Counted from the stretch's first letter, positions 24,512 through 33,910 are shown. The stretch is DNA of 64,000 nt from Alphaproteobacteria bacterium (GCA_016869215.1 VGEP01000001.1:1-64000); one strand, 5' to 3'. Notes: generated from the sequence alone by a model not told the origin. Numbers and translations are program-made.

Positions 24512-26017
24512 CTACACGTAGCCGAGCCAGCGCCAGTAGGTCACGCCGAGCAGCAGGACCAGCGCGAACGCGATCACCGTCAGCACCAGGCCGGTTCGCA
24601 CGAAGTCGCGCGCAGCGAACGTATCGGTGCCATAGGCGACCATGTTCTGCGGCGCGTTCACCACCAGGATGAAGCCGAAGCTGACCACGAACTGCAGAAC
24701 CATGGTCATGCCGACGATGTTGATGCCTTCGGTACCGACACTCTTCAGCACGGCGATCACAATCGGGATCATCGCCGACGCAAGCGCCGTGGCGCTGGCG
24801 AAGCCGAGGTGAATGACGATCAGGAACAGGCTCATCGTGCCGAGAATGAACAGCGCGGTCGCCTGCTTCAGCCCGAACTGCGCCACCACGATGTCGGCGA
24901 GCCAGGTCGCGCCCTTGGTCTGCAACAGCGCCGTGCCGAGGCCGATGCCGACGCCGAACAGGATCACCGTGCCCCACGGAATGCGCGGCTGCGCGTCCTT
25001 CCAGGTCATGATGCCGATGCCGGGGATGAACATCAGCGCGACGGCGGTGATGGTGGTGGTGCTGGTGTCGAACGGATGCAACACCTTCTCGGTCGCCCAG
25101 AACGCCAGCAGGGTGAGCGAGATTGCGAGCAGCTTCTTCTCGGAGGCTTTCATCGGCCCTAGATCGGCCAGAGCCTTGCGGATTCCTTCCCGGCCGCCGG
25201 GAACCTCGCGCACCTCCGGCGGCATCATGCGGGTCATCACAAAATAGAGCGCAACCGACATCAGCGCCGCGAACGGCGCCGCCGCGATCAGCCATTCCAG
25301 CCAAGTGATGGTGGTCTGCAGCGTCCGCTCGATGAAGCCGATGGCGACCATATTCTGCGCCGCCGCAGTCTTGATGCCGACATTCCAGATGCTCGCGGTC
25401 TGCACCGTCGTGATCATCAGCATGCTGGCGAAGGCGCCGCGGCGGTCGACGCCGAAGGCCGCGATGATGCCGAGCGTGATCGGAACGAGGCAGGCCACGC
25501 GCGCGGTGGTCGAGGGCACGAGAAATGCGATGACAAAGCCCACGAGGATGGTACCGACCACGACGCTGCGCGTGTCGGTGCCGACGCGCGACAGGATCGA
25601 CAGCGCGATGCGCCGGTCGAGGCCGGTTGCGGTCATGGCCGCGGCGAGAAACAGCGCGGAGGCGACCAGCACCAGCGCGGTGTTGGCGAAACCGCTGAAG
25701 GCCAGACCCAGAGCGCCGCTGGTGCCGAGCAGTACCTTCGGATTGGCGACGTTCGGCGCAAGTCCGAGCAGAAAGGCCATCAGCGCGGCGATCACCACCG
25801 CCGACACCGCGTAGTCGATGGCTTCGGTCATCCACACGATGACGGCAAAGACCAGGATCGCGAGCATGCGGTGGCCCGCGACCGGCAGGTTGTCCGGCGT
25901 CGGCAGCCCGAGCACCGCGACCAAGGCCGCGATCGCCAGCAGCAATCCCCAATTGGCGCGAAACCAGCCGGTCCGCGGCGCCGTCACGGTCGGAGCCTGC
26001 GTTTCGATTGTGGACAT
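24512..26017 (-). CDS. DASS-family (SLC13-type) anion:sodium symporter
   Basis: A 501-residue inner-membrane transporter of the divalent anion/sodium symporter family, which imports dicarboxylates, citrate or sulfate. About twelve hydrophobic segments are visible. Landmarks are VIVWMTEAIDYAVSAVVIAA, FANTALVLVASALFLAAAM, LVPSTTARVACLVPITLGI (the SNT/STT-like sodium and substrate loop) and LFGVGIGLGTALLQTKGATW. It starts 126 bases downstream of the last hyf gene on the same strand, so it may be cotranscribed with that ion-pump complex. The ATG at 26017 was preferred over a longer frame because MSTIETQAP leads directly into the first helix. The substrate is unknown. Confidence 0.88.
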   Translation of the reverse strand: MSTIETQAPTVTAPRTGWFRANWGLLLAIAALVAVLGLPTPDNLPVAGHRMLAILVFAVIVWMTEAIDYAVSAVVIAALMAFLLGLAPNVANPKVLLGTSGALGLAFSGFANTALVLVASALFLAAAMTATGLDRRIALSILSRVGTDTRSVVVGTILVGFVIAFLVPSTTARVACLVPITLGIIAAFGVDRRGAFASMLMITTVQTASIWNVGIKTAAAQNMVAIGFIERTLQTTITWLEWLIAAAPFAALMSVALYFVMTRMMPPEVREVPGGREGIRKALADLGPMKASEKKLLAISLTLLAFWATEKVLHPFDTSTTTITAVALMFIPGIGIMTWKDAQPRIPWGTVILFGVGIGLGTALLQTKGATWLADIVVAQFGLKQATALFILGTMSLFLIVIHLGFASATALASAMIPIVIAVLKSVGTEGINIVGMTMVLQFVVSFGFILVVNAPQNMVAYGTDTFAARDFVRTGLVLTVIAFALVLLLGVTYWRWLGYV

Positions 26018-26143
26018 GGCGGTTAGCCCCTTCAAATCCATGCGCGAATGGACGCCGCCCGGATCGAGGCGCCGCGCGAACGCAGACTCGTTCGGCGGCG
26101 AGCAACCGGCCTTGACGTGGATCAACGGCAGACGGCGCGCGGC

Positions 26144-26689
26144 TTAAGGCGTCGCCTTCGCGGTCGCCTGCTCCATGAGGCTCAGGAGGCCCTTGAGCAG
26201 GTCGATGGGCTTCGGGGGGCAGCCCGGAATGGTCAGATCGACCGGCAACACCGCCGACAACGAGCCGACGGTGGCGTAGCTCTCGGCGAACACGCCGCAG
26301 CCCGCGGCGCAGTCGCCGGCCGCGATCACCCATTTCGGGTCGGGCGTTGCCGCATAGGTGCGCTCCAGCGCGGCACGCATGTTGTGCGTCACGGGCCCGG
26401 TCACGAGCAGAACGTCGGCGTGGCGCGGCGAGGCCACGAACTTGATGCCGAAGCGCTCGACGTCGTAGACGGCGTTGTTCAGGGCGTGGATTTCCAGTTC
26501 GCAGCCGTTGCACGAACCCGCGTCGATCTCACGGATCGCGATCGACCGCCCGAACAGCCGGCGCGCACGCATTTCAAGCGCCCGGCCGAGCTCGACCAGC
26601 ACCACGTCCTCGCTCGGCGGCGTGTCCGGCTGCGGCGGCGGCACCGTCACCGGCTTTAGAAACAGCGAGCGGAGCAGCAGCGTGCGCAT
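26144..26689 (-). CDS. Hyf-like small subunit (HyfI/HycG/NuoB family)
   Basis: A 181-residue iron-sulfur subunit of a Hyf/Hyc-type (complex-I-related) membrane complex. All ligands of the proximal [4Fe-4S] cluster (N2 type) are present: Cys60 and Cys63 in GSCNGCELEI, Cys127 in GDCAAGCGV and Cys157 in IPGCPPKPID. Its start overlaps the stop of the large-subunit gene (TGATG). The intact cluster contrasts with the dismantled NiFe site in the partner, as in NuoB versus NuoD of complex I. It should pass electrons to or from the quinone-like or unknown site at the subunit interface. Confidence 0.87.
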   Translation of the reverse strand: MRTLLLRSLFLKPVTVPPPQPDTPPSEDVVLVELGRALEMRARRLFGRSIAIREIDAGSCNGCELEIHALNNAVYDVERFGIKFVASPRHADVLLVTGPVTHNMRAALERTYAATPDPKWVIAAGDCAAGCGVFAESYATVGSLSAVLPVDLTIPGCPPKPIDLLKGLLSLMEQATAKATP

Positions 26690-28206
26690 CAGAGATCGTG
26701 CCCCGAATACGAGCAGTTGAACGATTTGTTGCAGAGCGGGAAGTCGGCGACGATGTTGCTCTCGATCGCGGCTTCCAGCAGCGGCCACTGGAACCACGAC
26801 GCGTCGCGCGCATGCGCGCGCGCGATGCGGCCGTCGACGATCCGCACCCAGGCCATGATATCGCCGCGGAACGCCTCGGTCATCGCGATGCCCTCGCGCA
26901 CGCCCGCCAGCGGCGGCAGCTCGGCGCGGCTCGGACCCGCGGGCAGATCGGCAATCCAGGTCTTGATCATGGCCATGCTCTGCTCGATCTCGCGGATGCG
27001 GACCCAGATCCGCGCGTCCACGTCGCCCGCCGAGAACAGCGGGACCTCGAACGAGGCGTTGTCGTAGGGCGGATAGGGGAAGTCGCGGCGGGTGTCGAAA
27101 TCGCGGCCCGACGCGCGTCCGACATGCCCGCCGGCCGCCCATTGCGCCGCGAGGTCCGGACTGACGAAGCCGGTATGACAAGTGCGGTCCTGCAGCGACG
27201 GCGTGTCCTCGTAGAGCCGCACGATCTCGGCAAACGGCTGCTCGATTTCTTCGAGCATGGTCTGGATCGCGCGCGGCGCGCCGGGCGACGCATCCTCGCA
27301 GCCGCCCGGCACGATACGGTCCATCATCAGGCGGTGTCCGAAGGCGCGCTCGGAAGCCGCAAGCACGCGCTCGCGGAAGATACCGCAATGGGCGTGAATC
27401 AGCGAAAACGAGGCGTCGTTGCAGATCGCGCCGAAGTCGCCGAGATGATTGGCCGTGCGCTCGAGTTCAGCCATGATCCCGCGCAGCACCTGCGCGCGCG
27501 GCGGCGCTTCGAGCTCCAGCGCCTGCTCGACCGCCAACGAGAAGGCGAAGCTGTAGGCGACTGTGGAATCGCCCGACACACGCGCCATGATGCGGCCCGC
27601 GCGCTCCAGGTCGGTATCGGTCAGCAGCCCGTCGATTCCCTTGTGCACATAGCCCAACCGCTGCTCCAGGCGCGCGACGATCTCGCCGTTGGCGGTAAAG
27701 CGAAAGTGCCCCGGCTCGATGATGCCGGCATGCACGGGACCGACCGGAATCTGGTGCAGGCCCTCGCCCTTCACCGGCAGGAAATCGTAAGTGCCGGGAT
27801 CGCGCCGTGCGGCCGGCGGGCGCGAGCCGAGCGGTGCGCGCATGCTCCATGCGCCGTGATCGAGCCATGGGCGCCGGTCCAGCATGCCGATCGGCGCAAA
27901 TCCGTAGAGGTCGCGCACCGCCCGCTCCAGCCGGATCGCCGGCGCGTGGAAGCGTCCGATGGACGGAAAATCGGCGATGCGGACCCGGACGGTCACGACG
28001 CACGGTACGGCCTCGCCCGCGACTCGCAGCGCGAGATGCACATTATCCTTTTCGCCCCAAAGGCCCAGCAGATCGCCGCCGCCCTCGCCCAGCGCCTGCC
28101 CGATCGCAATCCACGTGTCGTGGTCGATCTCGTAACGCGGCCATGGCCGATGCCCCGAGACGGGCGCCCGGTCGGCGATCAGCGCTGCGAGGCGTTCTGC
28201 GCTCAT
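26689..28206 (-). CDS. Hyf-like large subunit (HyfG/HycE family) lacking most NiFe ligands
   Basis: A 505-residue subunit that fuses a NuoC-like N-terminus (about 1-125, RAVRDLYGFAPIG) to a NuoD/hydrogenase large-subunit-like part. True group 4 hydrogenases carry two CxxC motifs that hold Ni-Fe. Here the first reads ARVSGDSTVAYS, with Ser211 and Ser214 where the Cys pair should be. The second, at the C-terminus, reads NCSYSGHDL, with Cys498 but Ser501 in place of the last Cys. Cys492 lies just before. A NiFe centre with normal ligation is thus not possible, and the protein resembles energy-converting hydrogenase-related (Ehr) subunits. It is not an NADH-quinone subunit of a normal nuo operon. 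Confidence 0.85.
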   Translation of the reverse strand: MSAERLAALIADRAPVSGHRPWPRYEIDHDTWIAIGQALGEGGGDLLGLWGEKDNVHLALRVAGEAVPCVVTVRVRIADFPSIGRFHAPAIRLERAVRDLYGFAPIGMLDRRPWLDHGAWSMRAPLGSRPPAARRDPGTYDFLPVKGEGLHQIPVGPVHAGIIEPGHFRFTANGEIVARLEQRLGYVHKGIDGLLTDTDLERAGRIMARVSGDSTVAYSFAFSLAVEQALELEAPPRAQVLRGIMAELERTANHLGDFGAICNDASFSLIHAHCGIFRERVLAASERAFGHRLMMDRIVPGGCEDASPGAPRAIQTMLEEIEQPFAEIVRLYEDTPSLQDRTCHTGFVSPDLAAQWAAGGHVGRASGRDFDTRRDFPYPPYDNASFEVPLFSAGDVDARIWVRIREIEQSMAMIKTWIADLPAGPSRAELPPLAGVREGIAMTEAFRGDIMAWVRIVDGRIARAHARDASWFQWPLLEAAIESNIVADFPLCNKSFNCSYSGHDL

Positions 28207-28210
28207 CTCG

Positions 28211-29647
28211 TCATCCCAACTGTGCAGCCACGACCTTGAACCAGCGCACCACCGGCTCCGGCAGCCAGAGGCCCGCCATCAGCACGAGAGCAATATGCAG
28301 GAACAGCGGCACGTATGTGGCCTTCACCTCGCCCGACGGGCCGGACGCCTCGCCGAACAGCACATCCTGCAGGCGAAGGACCAGCGCCCCGAAGGCGACG
28401 ATCAAGCCGAAAATCAGCAGAACCGCGAGCAACGGCTGGCGCGCGAAGGTCGACGTCACCAGCATGAACTCCGAGGTGAACACGCCGAACGGCGGCAGGC
28501 CCGCAATGGCGATTACGCCAAGCGCCAGCCCGACGGCAAGAACCGGGTGCGTCGTCGACAGCCCCTTGATGTCGGCGATGCGCTGCGTGCCCTTGACCTG
28601 CGCGATGTGGCCGACTGCGAAGAAAATCGCCGACTTGGTCAGCGAGTGCATGGTCATGTGAAGCAGACCCGCAAAATTGGCGAGCGGTCCGCCCATGCCG
28701 AAGGCGAACGTTATGATCCCCATGTGCTCGATCGACGAATAGGCGAACAGCCGTTTGATATCGCGCCGCCGGTAGAGCATGAACGCCGCGAACACCAGGC
28801 TGACAAGACCGAGCACGATCAGGATCAGGCCGACGTTGAGCGTCTTGGGGTTGGCGCTGAGGATTATCTTGAAGCGCAGGAGCGCGTAGAGCGCGACATT
28901 AAGCAGCAGTCCCGACAGCACCGCCGAAATCGGCGTCGGGCCCTCGGCGTGCGCGTCCGGCAGCCAGGCATGGAACGGCGCCAGTCCGACCTTGGTCCCG
29001 TAGCCGACAAGGAGAAAAATGAAGGCCAGCGACAGCAGGTTCGGATCGAACCTGGCAGCGTTGCGTGCCATCGTGTCGAAGGCCATCGCCGAAAGACCCT
29101 CGCCCAGCGCTTCCTGCGCCGCCAGATAAACCAGGATGGTTCCGAAGAACGCCAGCGCGATGCCGACCGATCCGAGGATGAAGTATTTCCATGCCGCCTC
29201 GACCGCCTCCGGCGTGCGATAGATGCCGACCATCATCACGGTCGACAAGGTCGCCACCTCGATGCCGACCCACAGCAGCCCGACATTGTTGGCGACCAGC
29301 GCCACGTTCATCGAGCACAGCATCGCCTGATAGAGCGCGTGATAGAATCGCAGGAACTGCGGGGTGAGGCGTCCGGTCTCGATCTCGTGACCGATATAGC
29401 TCGCACTGAAGATCGAGGTCGTGAAGGCGACGAACGTCGTCAGCGTGACGAGATAGCCGTTGAACTCGTCCACGATCAGGATGTCGCTGCGATAGTTGGG
29501 ATCGAACAGCAGCGAAGCGCCGGCCGCGAACGTGAGGCCCGAGGCCAGCATGTTCAGAAATGCGCCTAGCCGATAGCCCGGCACCAGCGCGAGCACGAGC
29601 ACGGCAACGGCCGGGATCAGAAGGACGGCATGAAGCGAGGAAATCAC
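28211..29647 (-). CDS. Hyf-like antiporter-type membrane subunit (HyfF family)
   Basis: A 478-residue proton/sodium-channel subunit of the NuoN/NuoM/Mrp antiporter family. The GTG at 29645-29647 overlaps the hyfE-like stop (GTGA) and fixes the start. Family residues are visible: the helix-5 Glu in LLWVGIEVATLSTVMMVG, the helix-7 Lys in YGTKVGLAPFHAWLPDAHAE, and the later Lys/His helix in LLHMTMHSLTKSAIFFAVGH. These are the charged residues of the ion pathway, so it is probably active. It lies just upstream of the large-subunit gene (4-base gap). Confidence 0.88.
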   Translation of the reverse strand: MISSLHAVLLIPAVAVLVLALVPGYRLGAFLNMLASGLTFAAGASLLFDPNYRSDILIVDEFNGYLVTLTTFVAFTTSIFSASYIGHEIETGRLTPQFLRFYHALYQAMLCSMNVALVANNVGLLWVGIEVATLSTVMMVGIYRTPEAVEAAWKYFILGSVGIALAFFGTILVYLAAQEALGEGLSAMAFDTMARNAARFDPNLLSLAFIFLLVGYGTKVGLAPFHAWLPDAHAEGPTPISAVLSGLLLNVALYALLRFKIILSANPKTLNVGLILIVLGLVSLVFAAFMLYRRRDIKRLFAYSSIEHMGIITFAFGMGGPLANFAGLLHMTMHSLTKSAIFFAVGHIAQVKGTQRIADIKGLSTTHPVLAVGLALGVIAIAGLPPFGVFTSEFMLVTSTFARQPLLAVLLIFGLIVAFGALVLRLQDVLFGEASGPSGEVKATYVPLFLHIALVLMAGLWLPEPVVRWFKVVAAQLG

Positions 29648-30315
29648 AGACGTTCCCCCTGCTCGCCGCGGAATTGATCGAGCGCGCCGACGTCGACCGT
29701 GTCGAAACGCTCGCGGATGCGGAACACGAAGACGCCGAACACGATCAGAACGATCAGGACCGAGAACGCCACCGAAATCTCGACCACCAGCGGCATGCCC
29801 TTGGCCCCGGTCGCGGCCAGCACCAAGCCGTTCTCCAGCGACATGAAGCCCACGATCTGCGTCACTGCGTTGCGCCGGGTGATCATCATCAGCAGGCCCA
29901 GCAGGATCACGGCGAGCGCAAAAGCCAGATCTTCTCGAACCAGGATGCTCACGTTCTGGCCGGCCGGCAGCACCAGCAGGATCGACAGGGCGACGAGCCC
30001 AAGCCCGGTGAGCATGGTGGGGCCCGCGCCGAGCACCTCCTCGACTTCGCGGTGGATGCCAAGCCGGCGCACGATCCGGTGCAAAGCAGCGGGGATCACG
30101 ATGCCCTTCATCACCAGGGCGATGCCCGCGGTCACCAGCAAGTGCGGCGCATTCTGGATCGCCGCCTGCCACGCCACCGAGAGCGACAGCGCGACCGCCT
30201 GCAGCGCGAACACATTGAGCACGGCGGATACGCGATCCTGGTAAAGCAGCACGAAACTCAGCACCAGAATGCTGCCGGCCAGAAGATGCGCGATGTCGAA
30301 GGACATGGACGACAT
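29644..30315 (-). CDS. Hyf-like membrane subunit E (HyfE family, NuoK-related)
   Basis: A 223-residue hydrophobic protein with six or seven membrane segments. Its centre (VILLGLLMMITRRNAVTQ and VGFMSLENGLVLAATG) matches the NuoK-like core of HyfE, including the membrane Glu in SLENG that lines the ion path in NuoK. It overlaps both neighbours by a few bases (TGATG with the HyfC-like gene, GTGA with the HyfF-like gene), showing tight coupling. Confidence 0.85.
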   Translation of the reverse strand: MSSMSFDIAHLLAGSILVLSFVLLYQDRVSAVLNVFALQAVALSLSVAWQAAIQNAPHLLVTAGIALVMKGIVIPAALHRIVRRLGIHREVEEVLGAGPTMLTGLGLVALSILLVLPAGQNVSILVREDLAFALAVILLGLLMMITRRNAVTQIVGFMSLENGLVLAATGAKGMPLVVEISVAFSVLIVLIVFGVFVFRIRERFDTVDVGALDQFRGEQGERL

Positions 30316-31271
30316 CAGAAACTCCGCGACACGAAAAGCAGGAACACCGCGAGCGCGCCCGCGGCGAACGCCCCGCCGAGGAAAATCGGGTACCGGAACA
30401 CCCGCATCTTGGCGACGGCGGTCTCCCCGATCGGCAGCAGGATCGCGAGAACCAGAAGTTTGCCGAGATAGCTCACGATGCCGACCGTAAGCGGCCCAAG
30501 GCTCTGGTCCGCCGTCGCCATGCCGAAGGGAAAGAACAGGCAGGACAGCAGCGAGAAATACAGCACGAGCTTGACCGCTGCCGCGGCCTCGATCATCGCA
30601 AGGTGGCGTCCGGAATATTCAAGCACCATGGCCTCGTGAACCATGGTCAGTTCGAGGTGCGTCGCCGGATTGTCGATGGGGATGCGCGCGTTCTCCGCGA
30701 CCGCCACGAACACAAAGGCGATCAGCGCCAGCCCGAGCGATACGCGAAGTCCCACGTGCGCATCGATGAAATGCGACGCGATAGCCGAAAGCTGCGTCGT
30801 GCCGGCGATCAGCGCGACGCTGAATACGACCAGCAGCATGGCGGGCTCCGCAAGCGAACCGATCATCATCTCGCGCGAAGAACCGATGCCGCCGAAGGCC
30901 GTGCCGACGTCCATGCCGGCAAGCGCGAGCGCAAACCGCGCGGTGGCGAGCAGCGCCACAAGCGCGATCAGGTCCGCGGCCCATGAGAACATGAGGCCGG
31001 TCGCGAAGGTCGGCACCAGCGCGGCCGCGACCCAGGTCGCGGCGAAGATCACGTACGGCGCGGTGCGATAGAGCCACGACGCATTGTGCGCCAGCACCGC
31101 CTCCTTGTGCATCAGCTTCCAGAGGTCGAGATAGGGCTGCCACGGCGGCGGACCGATGCGGCGAAGAAGGCGCGCCTTCACCATCCGGGTCACGCCGAGC
31201 AGGAACGGCGCCACCGCCAGCACCAGGAACATCTGCACCGTCTGCGCGGCAAGGTCGAACGCTATCGCCAT
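30315..31271 (-). CDS. Hyf-like membrane subunit C (HyfC/HycD/NuoH family)
   Basis: A 318-residue membrane subunit that joins the peripheral arm to the membrane arm. Typical NuoH-family elements are RRIGPPPWQPYLDLWKLMHK near residue 37 (cytosolic loop), GSSREMMIGSLAEPAM, AENARIPIDNPATHLELTM and EAMVLEYSGRHLAMIE. The acidic residues of these loops form the E-channel in complex I and are retained. The start overlaps the upstream HyfB-like gene by 10 bases. Confidence 0.9.
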   Translation of the reverse strand: MAIAFDLAAQTVQMFLVLAVAPFLLGVTRMVKARLLRRIGPPPWQPYLDLWKLMHKEAVLAHNASWLYRTAPYVIFAATWVAAALVPTFATGLMFSWAADLIALVALLATARFALALAGMDVGTAFGGIGSSREMMIGSLAEPAMLLVVFSVALIAGTTQLSAIASHFIDAHVGLRVSLGLALIAFVFVAVAENARIPIDNPATHLELTMVHEAMVLEYSGRHLAMIEAAAAVKLVLYFSLLSCLFFPFGMATADQSLGPLTVGIVSYLGKLLVLAILLPIGETAVAKMRVFRYPIFLGGAFAAGALAVFLLFVSRSF

Positions 31272-33271
31272 GCAGCGACCACCAGGAGCAGAATGACGAG
31301 CGTGCCGAAGACCAGCGTCAGATAGCGGCGGATGGTCAGAAACTGAAACCGGTTCAGGGCCAGCGCAACCTTGAGCGCCGCCCGCGCCGTGGGTCCGTAG
31401 ATCAGGCGCCAGGCCGGATCGATGACCTTGATCCGGAAACGCGCCGGCCGCGTGTCGCCCGGCCGCGGCATGTCGACGGATTCGCGAACGATGAACGCGG
31501 TTGCGCCGAACACGCGGCGGATCGGCATGGCGAAGCTCGAACCCGTGTATTGCGTCGCCACCGACGGATCGGGATAGCCGCAGTCCCAGATGTCGCTGCG
31601 GCGCGTCGCGCGGGTGGCGAGGCGGTGGATAAACAGCGCCGCCAGCGTTCCGGATATCGCGAGGAACAGCAGGATCACGAGACCGTTGTACGAGCTTCGG
31701 CTCTCGGCGACCGGCACCAGCGAAGCCCAAGGCAGGAAGGTCTGTGCGGGCAGGCTCGCCCCGACGAGGCTTTGCACGACGGGCGCCAGAAGATCGACGA
31801 CCGGACCGGGCAGAACTCCGGCCACGACGCAGAGCGCCGCGAGCGTCAGCATTGCGCCTTGCGACCAGTTATCGGTTTCATGCGCGTTTTCGGCGGCGGC
31901 CGTGCGCGGACGGCCGAGGAACGTTACGCCGTAGGCCCTGACGAAACAGGCGGCAGCAAGCGCAGCCGAAAGCGCGAGCAGCGCGCCGACGGCCGGAATC
32001 ATGAAGCGCAGGCCCCATTGCGGAAGCTGCGAGCCGAGCAGGATGGCCTGGAACGTCATCCATTCGGACACGAAGCCATTCAGCGGCGGCAGCGCTGAGA
32101 TCGCGGCGCAGCCGATCAGCATCACCGACGCGGTCCGCGGCATCTGATGGATGAGGCCTCCGAGGCGCTCCACGTTTCGTTCGCCGGTCGCGACCAAAAC
32201 CGCACCGGCGCCGAAGAACAGCAGGCTCTTGAAGATCGAATGGTTCAGCACATGCACAAGCGCGGCGGTCAACGCCAGCGCGGCTGGCAACCCCATGCCG
32301 TTCGCCCGGAACGCCAGCGCCAGGCCAAGCCCCACAAAAACGATGCCGAGATTCTCGACCGTCGAATAGGCGAGCACACGCTTGAGGTCGCTCTGCATCA
32401 GCGCATACAAGATGCCGACCACCGCGGTGATGCCGGCGAGCCCCATCACGACCAGGCTCGTCCACCAGACCGGTTCGCCGACCAGGTCGAACACGACCCG
32501 CACGAAGCCGTAGACCGCGACCTTGGTCATCACGCCGCTCATCAGCGCCGAGACGTGGCTTGGCGCCGCCGGGTGCGCGAGCGGCAGCCAGACGTGCAGC
32601 GGCACCAGCCCCGCCTTCGAGCCGGCGCCGATCAGAATGAGCAGCAGCACCAGCGCCCCCGACATGGCGTCCGGCTGACTGGCGCGCATCGCCGCGAAGC
32701 TGTAGTTGCCCTCGGTGCCTGCCAGAATGCCGAACGCCAGCAGCAGCACCAGCGTGCCGAAGCTCGCCATGACGAGATAGATATAGCCGGCGCGCGGGGT
32801 ATCGGGCGCGCGATGGTTCGCCATGACCAGCGCCCACGAGGCAAGCGACATCGACTCCCATGCGACCAGGAAGGTGAAGGCGTCGTCGGCCAGAACCGCG
32901 AGATTCATCCCGGCGAGATAGGCCGGAAAGAACGGCAGCACGCGCAGCGGCGCTTCCTCGTGCCGGCCATAGCCGAGCGCATACAGGCTCGCCGCGCCGC
33001 CGCCGAGGTTGATGACGATGGAAAAATAGGCCGACAGACCGTCGAACCGGAGATGGGCGCCGAGCCCCGCAAGCCCGACCGGCAGAACCTGGACCACGGC
33101 TGGCTGGCCGGAGACGAGATGCCAGAGGGCTCCGCCCAGCCCCGCAAGCGAAAGGAGCAGACATCCGCCGTAGACCAGCGTCCGGCCGTTGGACGACCTG
33201 CCGGCGGCAATGCCGAGTGCCGCGATCGCAAGCAAGCCGGCCACGCACCAAATTCCGACGAAGACCGGCAT
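31262..33271 (-). CDS. Hyf-like antiporter-type membrane subunit B (HyfB/HycC family)
   Basis: A 669-residue membrane subunit of the NuoL/HyfB type, first gene of the six-gene Hyf-like operon. Ion-path residues are seen in LVAWESMSLASWALVMANH (Glu), AGSKAGLVPLHVWLPLAHP (Lys), and VLNHSIFKSLLFFGAGAVL (His/Lys). The C-terminal extension (about 560-669, RPARFRIKVIDPAWRLIYG) reaches along the membrane arm as in HycC. The ORF is intact. HyfA, HyfD and HyfH counterparts and a formate dehydrogenase are absent. Confidence 0.9.
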   Translation of the reverse strand: MPVFVGIWCVAGLLAIAALGIAAGRSSNGRTLVYGGCLLLSLAGLGGALWHLVSGQPAVVQVLPVGLAGLGAHLRFDGLSAYFSIVINLGGGAASLYALGYGRHEEAPLRVLPFFPAYLAGMNLAVLADDAFTFLVAWESMSLASWALVMANHRAPDTPRAGYIYLVMASFGTLVLLLAFGILAGTEGNYSFAAMRASQPDAMSGALVLLLILIGAGSKAGLVPLHVWLPLAHPAAPSHVSALMSGVMTKVAVYGFVRVVFDLVGEPVWWTSLVVMGLAGITAVVGILYALMQSDLKRVLAYSTVENLGIVFVGLGLALAFRANGMGLPAALALTAALVHVLNHSIFKSLLFFGAGAVLVATGERNVERLGGLIHQMPRTASVMLIGCAAISALPPLNGFVSEWMTFQAILLGSQLPQWGLRFMIPAVGALLALSAALAAACFVRAYGVTFLGRPRTAAAENAHETDNWSQGAMLTLAALCVVAGVLPGPVVDLLAPVVQSLVGASLPAQTFLPWASLVPVAESRSSYNGLVILLFLAISGTLAALFIHRLATRATRRSDIWDCGYPDPSVATQYTGSSFAMPIRRVFGATAFIVRESVDMPRPGDTRPARFRIKVIDPAWRLIYGPTARAALKVALALNRFQFLTIRRYLTLVFGTLVILLLVVAAWR

Positions 33272-33453
33272 CGTTTACGAATCCCGCGGCCATGCTGCGG
33301 TCGCGGAGGCGACCGTCACCGAGTCAGTCCAAAAGACTATCGATATGGCTCTGGAAAAAGCACGAATCGGGCCGGGACTTCAATAGCGTCGGCATGCCTG
33401 ATGCATCCGGCTGGCGACCGCGGCGCGAGCGCCGGCGCACTGACCTGTCCCGA

Positions 33454-33849
33454 CTATCGGGTCAGCCGCTCGAGTTCGGGGAATGGATGATATGTCCGGT
33501 CCTTGCAGGGCTCGCGTCCGTTGTCGACCAACCGGTCGAAACGGCCGTCGCGAAACAGCACCAGACTGTCCTTGCTGCCGGCGTATTGGCCGCTGCTGTT
33601 GCGGGCGTTGTATCGCACGCAGGCGGTATAGCGATTGACGCCCTGGACCGGCCGCAGCAACGGCTCGGACCAAAACGCGCCCCGGATGCCTGTGGGATCG
33701 TTCAGGTAGGTGCGCATGAACGCCAACACCTCGCCGCGCGCGTTGAGCGGCGGCGCGGTGTTGGCCTGCTCGGCTCGCTCGCGCGATTGCATGACATCGC
33801 TGGTGCACCCGGCGATCAGCAGCGCGATTGCGGACAGGACCAGGCGCAT
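33454..33849 (-). CDS. Small lipoprotein of unknown function
   Basis: A 131-residue protein with a lipoprotein signal: MRLVLSAIALLIAGC, with Cys15 as the predicted lipid-attachment residue. The mature part (AFMRTYLNDPTGIRGAFWSE, VNRYTACVRYNARNSSGQYAG, LVLFRDGRFDRLVD) resembles short Hyphomicrobiales lipoproteins found singly in many genomes. The ATG at 33849 was chosen over the longer frame because of the signal. It lies 61 bases beyond the TRAP permease stop on the same strand, but a functional link is not evident. Confidence 0.8.
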   Translation of the reverse strand: MRLVLSAIALLIAGCTSDVMQSRERAEQANTAPPLNARGEVLAFMRTYLNDPTGIRGAFWSEPLLRPVQGVNRYTACVRYNARNSSGQYAGSKDSLVLFRDGRFDRLVDNGREPCKDRTYHPFPELERLTR

Positions 33850-33910
33850 CCGGAACGACAATGCCGCCGGGACCCTGCCCCGGCGCTCCCTTCGCCGCGC
33901 GCCCGACAAG

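Noticed and set aside
26144-33271. Annotation as an active hydrogenase-4 or formate hydrogenlyase
   Set aside because: The large subunit lacks at least three of the four Ni-ligand cysteines and no formate dehydrogenase, HyfA, HyfD or HyfH gene is present.
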